A stretch of DNA of 64,000 nucleotides from Velocimicrobium porci. Lineage in GTDB: Bacteria; Bacillota; Clostridia; Lachnospirales; Lachnospiraceae. The notes beneath the pieces were generated by a model that worked only from the letters and a program-made list of their open reading frames with translations, was not told the DNA's origin and searched no databases. Location of the stretch: contig NZ_VUMT01000006.1 in the NCBI RefSeq assembly GCF_009696045.1, forward strand, positions 1-64,000. Reading direction: 5' to 3'. Below are positions 27,507 through 36,023 of the stretch, piece by piece. Positions within the stretch are counted from its first letter, which is position 1; every line of letters starts with the position of its first letter. The translations under genes were made by a program, and so were the position numbers.

Positions 27507-28721
27507 CTAAGGAAGAATAACAAGAGGATGTTTGTATTCGTTTTGCAATTTTACCTTATATTTATCATATACGATATGATTGTACAAATCGTTACAGGCA
27601 ATATCCTGGCAAAAAGAGTGATAGGAATCAGGGGATAACTGATATTTTGCATCTGCAGTTTTTGTAATAATTGGAAGTTTTTCTTTGTTTGCCTGTTTTA
27701 ATAAAAAGCTTGCTCCTTTTCGAAACCCTAATAAGCGGACATAGGAGCTTTCCGGAATTGGTTTTTTGATGTTTAATAAAATATGAAGCAGGCAACGGTT
27801 GATTCTTGTTAACGTGTATTGTTTTGTTTTTAGTTGTATGGCAAATTGTTCAAACGATTCAAATTTGTCCAGTTGTTTATAAATACGGTCTGCCAGCTCT
27901 TCTGATACATCAAGAAATTGCAAGATTTCCTCTTTGGAAGAAGTCCTCAGCTTATAATAAAGAAGGATGGAAAAATCATTTGGAAGAATAGGAAAGCCTT
28001 GACCAATCTTTTGCTTTAGAATAGAAAATGCTTCGTTTGGCATGACGGAGGATAATCTGCAAAAGTCTTTTTTCTCTTCTAAATGGGCACGTATTGCTGT
28101 AGCAGAGGAAAAAGAAGTGTCTGATAAAGTTGAATCCGAATAACCGGCTCCTTTACGTTTCAGAATATAGGGTTTTATCGGGCTATTTAACCGTTTTAAA
28201 GCTTTTAGGTATTCAATTCCAAGAATTGAATTTGGAGAAGAAAGCAAAGGAAGTATTTCTTCATCAGAAAGAAGGGAATACAATGCTTTTTGCCTTGCAG
28301 TAGGAAAGGAATCTCCGTTTTTTAAAGCTTTGGTTAAAAGTTCTTTGTATTCTTTTGGCTCTTCATTTAGAATTCTGGCAACTGTCTGAAAGACATTCAA
28401 ATCGTCATATTCTCCACCAAAACAGATTGTATCGATAAACCCAAGTTGTTCTAGGATATTTATACTTCCATATGCAAAATTTTCTGCACTCGAGGTGGCA
28501 AAATAAGAAGGAAGTTCAAATACTAAATCGGCACCACATTGCAATGCAATTTCGGTCCGGGTATATTTATCGATTATGGAAGGAATTCCTCTTTGCGTAA
28601 AATTTCCACTCATAACGACAACTACATAATCTGCTTTTGTTAATTTTTTTGCCTGTTCGATATGATATTTGTGACCATTGTGAAATGGATTGTATTCTGT
28701 AATAAGTCCAACCGTTTTCAT
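27507..28721 (-). CDS. tmcAL: tRNA(Met) cytidine acetate ligase (TmcAL, YlbM)
   Basis: Forms N4-acetylcytidine at the wobble position of elongator tRNA-Met using acetate and ATP. The 404-residue product has the nucleotidyltransferase motif ITEYNPFHNGHKYHIEQAKK, the SGNFTQRGIPSIIDKYTR segment and LVFELPSYFATSSAENFAYG. Acetate for the reaction could come from Pta-AckA encoded nearby. It is divergent from the DegV gene. Confidence 0.96.
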   Translation of the reverse strand: MKTVGLITEYNPFHNGHKYHIEQAKKLTKADYVVVVMSGNFTQRGIPSIIDKYTRTEIALQCGADLVFELPSYFATSSAENFAYGSINILEQLGFIDTICFGGEYDDLNVFQTVARILNEEPKEYKELLTKALKNGDSFPTARQKALYSLLSDEEILPLLSSPNSILGIEYLKALKRLNSPIKPYILKRKGAGYSDSTLSDTSFSSATAIRAHLEEKKDFCRLSSVMPNEAFSILKQKIGQGFPILPNDFSILLYYKLRTSSKEEILQFLDVSEELADRIYKQLDKFESFEQFAIQLKTKQYTLTRINRCLLHILLNIKKPIPESSYVRLLGFRKGASFLLKQANKEKLPIITKTADAKYQLSPDSYHSFCQDIACNDLYNHIVYDKYKVKLQNEYKHPLVILP

Positions 28722-28822
28722 AGTAAGCTCCTTTTGACTATAATATTTATAACAATATAATACCCTGTTTTTGTATTATATCTGCTAATTTTAATGGAAA
28801 CAAGAAAAAAATAAAAATGTGT

Positions 28823-28851
28823 TTGCGATATAGCCGTAATTCCTTTATAAT
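28823..28851 (+). promoter_or_regulatory. sigma-A promoter of the DegV gene
   Basis: TTGCGA (28823-28828), 17-bp spacer, TATAAT (28846-28851). Confidence 0.75.
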
Positions 28852-28910
28852 AAGGGGATGATAGGAATAAAATGTAAGAAAAATGAGTGTTAGGAAACAG
28901 GAGGAGAAAC

Positions 28911-29780
28911 GTGAATTTTGAAATAGTAACAGATTCTTCTGCAAATTTACCGGAAGAATGGATAGAAACATATAATATACAGGTTCTTTCCCTTTGTTTT
29001 TATGTGGATGGAGAAGAGTATTATGGTTATGAAAAAGGTAAAAAAACAGACCTTTCAAAATTTTATAAAATGATGAGAGAAAAAAAAGAAATCCGTACTT
29101 CTTTGGTTAATACAGCGAAAGCCTTTTCTTTGTGTGAAGATTTACTTAGAAATGGAATGGATATTTTGTATATTGGGTTTTCTTCGGGACTTAGCGGCAG
29201 CTTTCAATCGGTAAAAGTAGCATTGGACGGATTGAGAGACTCCTATCCTGAACGTAAGATTTACTGCGTGGATACATTGGCGGCAGCTTTGGGAGAGGGA
29301 CTTTTGGTAAAAAGAGCGGCTGATTTAAGAAAAGACGGAGTGAAAATAGATGATGTTTACCAGTGGATTTTGGATAACAGGTTGAATGTTTGTCATTGGT
29401 TTACCGTCGATGATTTGTTTTTTTTAAAAAGAGGAGGTCGTATATCTACAGCTACAGCCACCCTTGGTACAGCATTAAATATTAAACCGGTTCTCCATGT
29501 TGATGAGGAGGGACATCTGGTTATGGCAGGAAAAGAAAGAGGCAGAAAAAGAGCCTTGGACGCTTTAGTAAGGCAACTAGAAGAAAAGAGTAAGAATTCG
29601 CTTTTGCAAGAAGTATACATTAGCCATGGTGACTGTAAAGAAGATGCAGAATATGTTATGCGAAAAGTGAAAGAAAAGTTTGATGTAAAAAATTCTCTTA
29701 TCCGTATATTAGATCCGGTCATCGGTGCCCATTCGGGACCTGGCACTGTTGCATTATTTTTTATGGGAGAGAAAAGATAA
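28911..29780 (+). CDS. DegV family fatty-acid-binding protein (FakB-like)
   Basis: DegV/FakB proteins bind a fatty acid and present it to FakA for phosphorylation. The 289-residue protein has FEIVTDSSANLPEEW at the N-terminus, the ligand-site motifs IRTSLVN and FSSGLSGSFQS, LKRGGRIS, and GAHSGPGTVALFF near the C-terminus. GTG 28911 is chosen since GGAGG (28900-28904) lies 6 bp upstream. The kinase gene fakA is ~10 kb upstream. Confidence 0.93.
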   Translation: MNFEIVTDSSANLPEEWIETYNIQVLSLCFYVDGEEYYGYEKGKKTDLSKFYKMMREKKEIRTSLVNTAKAFSLCEDLLRNGMDILYIGFSSGLSGSFQSVKVALDGLRDSYPERKIYCVDTLAAALGEGLLVKRAADLRKDGVKIDDVYQWILDNRLNVCHWFTVDDLFFLKRGGRISTATATLGTALNIKPVLHVDEEGHLVMAGKERGRKRALDALVRQLEEKSKNSLLQEVYISHGDCKEDAEYVMRKVKEKFDVKNSLIRILDPVIGAHSGPGTVALFFMGEKR

Positions 29781-29789
29781 AATTATTCC

Positions 29790-30865
<1,076 letters not shown>

Positions 30866-30885
30866 TGAAAAAAGAGAGGTATATC

Positions 30886-32079
30886 ATGAAAGTATTAGTA
30901 ATTAACTGTGGAAGTTCTTCTTTAAAATATCAATTAATTGATATGGAAGATGAAAGCGTATTGGCAAAGGGATTATGTGAAAGAATTGGAATTGATGGTT
31001 CTAAGTTAACTCATTCTCCAGCAGGAAAAGAAAAATATGTTGTTGAAAGTCCAATGCCAGATCACAGCGTAGCAGTAAAGATGGTTTTAGATGCCTTAGT
31101 AGATGAAAAAGTTGGTGTGATTAAAGATATCAATGAGATTTCAGCAGTAGGTCACCGTGTACTTCACGGAGGTAAATATTATAGTGATTCTATCGTAGTA
31201 AACGAAGACGTAAAGAAAGTAATTAAAGATTGCTTTGATTTAGGACCACTTCACAATCCGGCGAACTTAATTGGAATTAATGCATGTGAAGCTGCAATGC
31301 CTGGAACTCCACAGGTAGCAGTATTTGATACCGCTTTTCATCAGACAATGCCGGAAAAAGCTTATCTTTATGCAATTCCACATGAATACTATGAGAAATA
31401 TGCAGTAAGAAGATATGGTTTCCATGGTACAAGTCACAGTTTTGTATCCAAACGTGCAATTGAAGTGGCTGGTTTAGATCCAGAAAATTCAAAAGTAATT
31501 GTATGCCACTTAGGAAATGGTGCAAGTCTTTCCGCTGTAGTAAATGGAAAATGTGTTGATACAAGTATGGGACTTACTCCATTAGAAGGACTTATTATGG
31601 GAACAAGAAGCGGTGATTTAGACCCAGCGATTGTTGAATTTATTGCAAATAAGGAAAATCTTACAGTAAGTGAAATGCTTACTATTTTAAATAAAAAATC
31701 TGGTGTACTTGGTATGTCCGGCGGAATTTCCAGTGACTTTAGAGATTTAGCGAAAGCAGCGGATGAGGGAAATGAGTTAGCAAAACAGACTTTAGAAGCA
31801 TTTGTATATCGTGTTGCAAAATATATCGGTGCTTATACAGCTGCCATGAATGGTGTAGATGCAATCGTATTTACAGCTGGTCTTGGCGAAAATGATGCAG
31901 TGACAAGAAGAGATGTTGTATCTTATCTTGGATATTTAGGTGCAGAGATTGATGAAGAAAAGAATAAAGTTCGTGGAGAAGAAACAATTATTTCTACTCC
32001 AAATTCAAAAGTTAAGATCTGCATTATTCCAACCAACGAAGAATTAGCAATTGCAAGAGAAACAGTTGCATTAATCTAA
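30886..32079 (+). CDS. ackA: acetate kinase
   Basis: Converts acetyl phosphate and ADP to acetate and ATP, the main substrate-level ATP step in many anaerobes. The 397-residue product has the N-terminal [36 protein letters not shown] and the ASKHA signature [12 protein letters not shown], and ends [18 protein letters not shown] 30886 follows AGAGAGG. It forms an operon with pta. Confidence 0.98.
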   Translation: MKVLVINCGSSSLKYQLIDMEDESVLAKGLCERIGIDGSKLTHSPAGKEKYVVESPMPDHSVAVKMVLDALVDEKVGVIKDINEISAVGHRVLHGGKYYSDSIVVNEDVKKVIKDCFDLGPLHNPANLIGINACEAAMPGTPQVAVFDTAFHQTMPEKAYLYAIPHEYYEKYAVRRYGFHGTSHSFVSKRAIEVAGLDPENSKVIVCHLGNGASLSAVVNGKCVDTSMGLTPLEGLIMGTRSGDLDPAIVEFIANKENLTVSEMLTILNKKSGVLGMSGGISSDFRDLAKAADEGNELAKQTLEAFVYRVAKYIGAYTAAMNGVDAIVFTAGLGENDAVTRRDVVSYLGYLGAEIDEEKNKVRGEETIISTPNSKVKICIIPTNEELAIARETVALI

Positions 32080-32087
32080 AAAAACAG

Positions 32088-32116
32088 TTGACAAACATAA
32101 TTTTAGTTACTATAAT
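32088..32116 (+). promoter_or_regulatory. consensus sigma-A promoter of yceD-rpmF
   Basis: TTGACA (32088-32093), exactly 17 bp, TATAAT (32111-32116); the best promoter match in the window, starting nine bases after the ackA stop. Confidence 0.9.
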
Positions 32117-32162
32117 ATTAAGAGTGTGTTTGTGTCCTTCATAGAAAGGATGGTTTGGAAGA

Positions 32163-32690
32163 ATGATAATTCAATTATCAGATATTATGTCTGGAAAAGA
32201 CAAGATGAAACACATAGAGGCTCCAATAGAGCTTAATCAATTTAAGCTGGATGGAATGGAATACGAATTTGTGAAAAAAAATCCAGTAGCATTTTGTTTT
32301 ACTGTAACAGGTGAGAAGAGGATGCTGGTGGAAGGAAAGACCTCGTTATCCCTATTAATTCCATGTGGCAGGTGCCTTGATGATGTTGAGATTCCTTTTG
32401 ATATAGAAATATCGAAGGACTTGGATTTTAATAATACTGATGCTGACAGAATCAAGGAATTAGATGAACTAAATTATATTGATGGATATAATTTGGATGT
32501 AGACTTACTTATATTTGATGAGATTTTAGTCCATTTTCCATTGCAGGTTCTATGCAGTGAAGACTGTAAGGGAATTTGTAAAGTATGTGGTACAAATCTC
32601 AATAAAGAGTCCTGTAGCTGTGACCAGTCAGTAGGCGACCCTAGAATGTCAGCAATCCAAGATATCTTCAAGAATTTTAAGGAGGTGTGA
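32163..32690 (+). CDS. yceD: DUF177 (YceD) protein
   Basis: The 175-residue protein belongs to DUF177, which almost always precedes rpmF and is linked to 23S rRNA accumulation in plants and bacteria. It has the conserved CGRCL motif and a C-terminal Cys cluster (LCSEDCKGICKVCGTNLN and CSC) typical of the family. The rpmF start lies 3 bp after its stop. Confidence 0.93.
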   Translation: MIIQLSDIMSGKDKMKHIEAPIELNQFKLDGMEYEFVKKNPVAFCFTVTGEKRMLVEGKTSLSLLIPCGRCLDDVEIPFDIEISKDLDFNNTDADRIKELDELNYIDGYNLDVDLLIFDEILVHFPLQVLCSEDCKGICKVCGTNLNKESCSCDQSVGDPRMSAIQDIFKNFKEV

Positions 32691-32692
32691 CC

Positions 32693-32872
32693 ATGTCAAT
32701 CTGTCCAAAGAATAAATCTTCAAAATCTAGAAGAGATAAACGTAGAGCAAACTGGAAAATGACTGCTCCAAACTTAGTTAAGTGCAGCAAATGTGGAGAA
32801 TTAATGATGCCACATAGAGTTTGTAAAGCTTGCGGAAGCTATAACAAAAAAGAGATTATCTCTGTAGACTAA
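32693..32872 (+). CDS. rpmF: 50S ribosomal protein L32
   Basis: The 59-residue protein starts MSICPKNKSSKSRRDKRRAN and has a C-terminal zinc ribbon (CSKCGE ... CKACG). AAGGAGG at 32680-32686 is 6 bp before ATG 32693. Confidence 0.97.
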   Translation: MSICPKNKSSKSRRDKRRANWKMTAPNLVKCSKCGELMMPHRVCKACGSYNKKEIISVD

Positions 32873-32886
32873 TGAAATGAAACAGG

Positions 32887-32931
32887 AAAAGCCATAAAAC
32901 ATTTGAAATAATAGTGTTTTATGGCTTTTTT
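32887..32931 (+). terminator. intrinsic terminator after rpmF
   Basis: A perfect 15-bp stem (32887-32901 with 32915-32929) with a 13-nt loop and a T run. Confidence 0.93.
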
Positions 32932-32966
32932 TATATTTATTTTTAATTAGAACCGAAAGAAATCTT

Positions 32967-32994
32967 TTGTTTTTTAAATTAAATTTGTTATACT
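32967..32994 (+). promoter_or_regulatory. promoter of the Bce-type two-component system
   Basis: TTGTTT (32967-32972), 16-bp spacer, TATACT (32989-32994), 50 bp before the response regulator. Confidence 0.6.
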
Positions 32995-33044
32995 AGTGAT
33001 AGATAAGACTGACAAGACTAAAATAACAGAAGGGAAAATGTGAA

Positions 33045-33719
33045 ATGAGAAAGGTTGTAATTGTGGAGGACGATAAAACGTTAAGTGAGGAACTGGCGGA
33101 ATTTTTATCGAATAATGGATACCAGGCGAAAAGTTTATTTACTTATACAGTTGAAGCAATTTTGGCGGAAAAGCCAGAGATGATATTATTGGATATTTCA
33201 TTGCCAACGACGGATGGATTGTATTTGTGCCGTGAAATTCGAAAGGATTCTGATGTTCCAATTATTATGATTACAAGTAAGGATACGGAAATAACAGAGC
33301 TTATGAGTATGAGTCAGGGCGCTGATGATTTTGTAGCAAAGCCATTTCATACACAGATTTTATTAGCTCGTCTGGAAGCAATTCTAAAGCGGGTGTATAA
33401 GGATGAGGTAAAGAAAGATTCTATGCAACTGGAAGGCTTTGTGTTAGAGCGGACAAAGGGAGTAATACGTTCAAAGCAGGGAAGTGCAGAACTTACGAAG
33501 AACGAGCTGCGTATTTTGATTTGCCTTGCAGAGCAGAAGAATGAAATTGTATCCAGAGATGAGATTATTTCTTTTTTATGGGATAATGAAATGTTTGTAG
33601 ATGATAATACATTGACTGTAAATATAAACCGGTTGCGTGGAAAATTAGAGCAGATTGGAATTCGTGGTGTGATAGAAACAAAGAGAGGAATGGGATATTT
33701 ACTGCGATGCGATATTTAG
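33045..33719 (+). CDS. OmpR-family response regulator (BceR-like)
   Basis: The 224-residue protein has an N-terminal receiver (VVIVEDDKTLSEEL; phospho-Asp in MILLDISLP; Lys in VAKPFH) and a C-terminal winged helix (ELTKNELRILICLAEQ ... DDNTLTVNINRLRGKLE). In Bce systems the regulator switches on a peptide-antibiotic detoxification ABC transporter, here probably the genes at 35256-38028. Its stop overlaps the kinase start by 13 bp. Confidence 0.93.
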   Translation: MRKVVIVEDDKTLSEELAEFLSNNGYQAKSLFTYTVEAILAEKPEMILLDISLPTTDGLYLCREIRKDSDVPIIMITSKDTEITELMSMSQGADDFVAKPFHTQILLARLEAILKRVYKDEVKKDSMQLEGFVLERTKGVIRSKQGSAELTKNELRILICLAEQKNEIVSRDEIISFLWDNEMFVDDNTLTVNINRLRGKLEQIGIRGVIETKRGMGYLLRCDI

Positions 33720-34720
33720 ATTATTTAAAAGAACGATTTTATCAACTATTGTTTGTTTTGGGAATTGTATTTACAATAGAAGCTTTTTTACTGACAGTTC
33801 CAAACAGTGCATTTATAAAATGGTATGTTGCATTTATATTAATTGGAGGATATTTGCTATTAAATTGGTTTGAGTACCATAGAATGAAAAAATTTCTAGA
33901 TGAAGCAGATGAGATGATTACCCAATTGGAAAAAAAGTATCTTCTTCCGGAAATATTGCATTTTCCAGATAAGAGGGAATATCTTTTTATTATGAACATA
34001 ATGAAAACAATGAGTAAGTCGATGGCTGACCATGTAAATCAGTTTCAATTTGAAAACCGTGAATATAAAGAGTATATTGAAATGTGGATTCATGAAGTAA
34101 AGATACCAATTGCTGCTGCGAAAATGATAGGGGAGAATCATAAGAGTGAAGAAATGAAAAGTATTTTATCTGAGATTGAACGCATTGATGGTTATGTAGA
34201 ACAGGCTCTTTATTACGCGAGAAGTAATACGGTAGAAAAAGATTATATGATTAAGTCAATTCGGTTAGAAGAGATAGTAAATCAGGTTTTAATTCACAAT
34301 AAGAGTGCGTTGATTTCTAAAAAAACAAAAGTAAGTTTACAGGGGCTGGAACAAGAAGTGTACAGCGACAGTAAATGGCTCATATTTATTTTAAACCAAA
34401 TTATAGTTAATAGTATTAAGTATTCGGAAACAATACCACTGGAGTTAGAAATAAAGGCCGAAGAAAAAAAAGAAGTGATTCAATTGACAATTAGGGACAA
34501 TGGAATCGGAATTAATAAAAATGAGTTGTCCAGAGTATTCGAAAAAGGATTTACCGGGCAACATGGCAGGGTCTATAAGAAATCAACAGGTTTGGGACTT
34601 TATCTTTGCAAAAAATTATGTACAAAATTATCCCATGGTTTATCAATTGATTCTGAAGAAAAAAAAGGAACTTGTGTTACGATTACGTTTCCAAAGGGGA
34701 GCTTTTTGGTGCGAATGTGA
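33707..34720 (+). CDS. intramembrane-sensing histidine kinase (BceS-like)
   Basis: The 337-residue kinase has two N-terminal membrane helices with almost no extracytoplasmic loop, the hallmark of BceS kinases that sense through their ABC transporter. It then has the H-box IEMWIHEVKIPIAAAKM, the N-box LIFILNQIIVNSIKYS and the ATP-lid motifs RDNGIGI and STGLGLYLCKKL. It overlaps the response regulator gene, so the pair is translationally coupled. The stop codon lies within a stem (34703-34757). Confidence 0.93.
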   Translation: MRYLDYLKERFYQLLFVLGIVFTIEAFLLTVPNSAFIKWYVAFILIGGYLLLNWFEYHRMKKFLDEADEMITQLEKKYLLPEILHFPDKREYLFIMNIMKTMSKSMADHVNQFQFENREYKEYIEMWIHEVKIPIAAAKMIGENHKSEEMKSILSEIERIDGYVEQALYYARSNTVEKDYMIKSIRLEEIVNQVLIHNKSALISKKTKVSLQGLEQEVYSDSKWLIFILNQIIVNSIKYSETIPLELEIKAEEKKEVIQLTIRDNGIGINKNELSRVFEKGFTGQHGRVYKKSTGLGLYLCKKLCTKLSHGLSIDSEEKKGTCVTITFPKGSFLVRM

Positions 34721-34757
34721 AGTGAACATAAAATTCCTAGGAGATTCGCACCAGAAA
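34703..34757 (+). other. long stem overlapping the kinase stop codon, no T run
   Basis: Fourteen pairs (34703-34716 with 34744-34757, one G-U), including GGTGCGAAT/ATTCGCACC, with a 27-nt loop. It lacks a T tract, so it is not a canonical terminator; it may protect the mRNA 3' end or contribute to termination. Confidence 0.5.
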
Positions 34758-34803
34758 ATGATAGTGCAATATGTATAAATTTTAAGAATAATCAAATTAT
34801 TAA

Positions 34804-34832
34804 TTGCTTTTTTAAAATTAAAATTGTATAAT
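34804..34832 (+). promoter_or_regulatory. sigma-A promoter of the solitary CRISPR-repeat RNA
   Basis: TTGCTT (34804-34809), 17-bp spacer, TATAAT (34827-34832). The predicted start is near 34839. It faces the lone repeat at 34882 and is over 400 bp from the next gene. Confidence 0.65.
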
Positions 34833-34881
34833 GTTGATATAAAATCAATATTATAGGGAACTCTTTTTGTTGGTTTTTGCT

Positions 34882-34915
34882 GTCGAAGTCTTATGTAGGC
34901 TTCGTGGATTGAAAT
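34882..34915 (+). CRISPR. solitary type I-C-like CRISPR repeat
   Basis: A 34-nt element that begins GTCGAAGTC and ends CTTCGTGGATTGAAAT. The ending GTGGATTGAAAT is the hallmark of type I-C repeats, and CGAAGTC (34884-34890) pairs with GGCTTCG (34898-34904; one G-U) around a 7-nt loop, the usual I-C repeat hairpin. No second repeat within 100 bp on either side, nor elsewhere in the window, and no cas genes in the window. Confidence 0.7.
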
Positions 34916-34934
34916 ATTTGTAAGTTACTTATTG

Positions 34935-34969
34935 AAACCCTAGGGACTTATTTTGTCCTAAGGGTTTTT
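34935..34969 (+). terminator. intrinsic terminator of the solitary-repeat RNA
   Basis: AAACCCT (34935-34941) pairs with AGGGTTT (34961-34967), extended inward by GGGAC/GTCCT-type pairs after one mismatch, followed by TTTTTC. It ends the short transcript well before the next gene. Confidence 0.7.
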
Positions 34970-35138
34970 CCTTTTTAATTTAAATATAATGCTTCCGTTT
35001 TTTTGAAATTGGAAGATACAGTTGATATTTTTATATCCCAATAACAGAACATATATTTGGAGTCAATAGGGTTAGTGGGGAAAAGTAGTTTATAAAAATG
35101 CACTGTTTTCAAGTGTTTCAGAGTAACTAAAAAATCAA

Positions 35139-35204
35139 TCTTACAAAATCGTAAGACTGCCGTAAGACAATTCTATGGTAAATGAGTGCTTAATGCGATA
35201 TGAT
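35139..35204 (+). promoter_or_regulatory. probable Bce response-regulator operator and promoter
   Basis: An inverted repeat TCTTAC (35139-35144) and GTAAGA (35151-35156) with a 6-bp spacer, plus a direct repeat CGTAAGAC at 35150-35157 and 35161-35168, 11 bp (one helical turn) apart. A TATGAT -10 candidate is at 35199-35204 with a poor -35, as expected for an OmpR-type activated promoter. It controls the ABC transporter genes at 35256-38028 (inference). Confidence 0.6.
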
Positions 35205-35255
35205 TAGTTCAGAACAAAGGAATGATGGTTCGCATATATGAAAGGAGCTTAGAGC

Positions 35256-36023
35256 ATGGATGCAGTTTTAGAAGTTAAAAATATAGAAAAATATTATGGA
35301 AATAAGGGGAATCTTACGAAAGCGATTGACCAGATTAGTTTTCGGGTAGAACAGGGAGAATTTGTAGGAATTATGGGAGCAAGTGGAAGTGGAAAAACAA
35401 CACTTTTAAATTGTATTTCTACCATTGATAAAGTATCAAGTGGAGCAATTAAGGTAAATAATATGGATATCACGACATTAAAAGGAAATAAATTAAATCA
35501 ATTTCGAAGAGAAGAGCTGGGATTTATTTTTCAAGACTTTAATTTATTAGATACGTTGACTGCTTATGAAAATATCGCATTGGCATTATCAATCCAAAAG
35601 GTCAATAGCAAGGAAATTGATAAAAAGGTTAAGTCTATTAGTAACAGATTGGGAATTGAGCAGATTTTAAATAAGTATCCTTATCAAATGTCGGGAGGAC
35701 AAAAGCAGAGAGTGGCTTGTGCCAGAGCGATTATTACAGAGCCAAAGCTTATACTTGCAGATGAACCAACCGGAGCTTTGGATTCCCGGTCGTCCAGAAT
35801 GTTGCTGGAAAGTTTTAATTATTTGAACGGGGATATGAATGCCACAATTTTAATGGTTACCCATGACGCATTTACAGCAAGTTATGCGAAGCGTATTTTG
35901 TTTATTAAAGATGGAAAAATATTTAATGAGATTCGAAGAAACGAAGATGATCGAAAAGAATTTTTTAATAAAATTATTGATGTTGTAACACTTCTTGGAG
36001 GTGAACTTAGTGATGTTATTTAA
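35256..36023 (+). CDS. ABC transporter ATP-binding protein (BceA-like)
   Basis: The 255-residue ATPase has Walker A GASGSGKTT, Q-loop FIFQDFNLLDTLTAYENI, signature MSGGQKQRVACARA, Walker B LILADEPTGALDSRSS and H-loop THD. Belongs to the MacB/LolD/BceA group that powers mechanotransmission-type exporters. GGAG is 8 bp from ATG 35256. Its end overlaps the permease start. Confidence 0.95.
   Translation: MDAVLEVKNIEKYYGNKGNLTKAIDQISFRVEQGEFVGIMGASGSGKTTLLNCISTIDKVSSGAIKVNNMDITTLKGNKLNQFRREELGFIFQDFNLLDTLTAYENIALALSIQKVNSKEIDKKVKSISNRLGIEQILNKYPYQMSGGQKQRVACARAIITEPKLILADEPTGALDSRSSRMLLESFNYLNGDMNATILMVTHDAFTASYAKRILFIKDGKIFNEIRRNEDDRKEFFNKIIDVVTLLGGELSDVI

Larger units (their letters stand above)
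34839..34970 (+). ncRNA. putative ~130-nt RNA containing one type I-C-like CRISPR repeat
   Basis: Between the promoter at 34804-34832 and the terminator at 34935-34969 there is no ORF, only an AT-rich leader (~43 nt), one CRISPR-like repeat (34882-34915) and a ~19-nt tail before the terminator stem. This is the layout of a minimal crRNA-like transcript. The tail (34916 onward) has 12 of 14 bases complementary to 35122-35135 upstream of the Bce transporter genes, followed by a further six-base match after a two-base bulge. That an RNA is made is inferred from promoter and terminator only. Confidence 0.55.

Noticed and set aside
27450-27638. Plus-strand ORF opposite the end of tmcAL
   Set aside because: Overlaps the conserved tmcAL 3' end; Lys/Phe-rich with no ribosome site.
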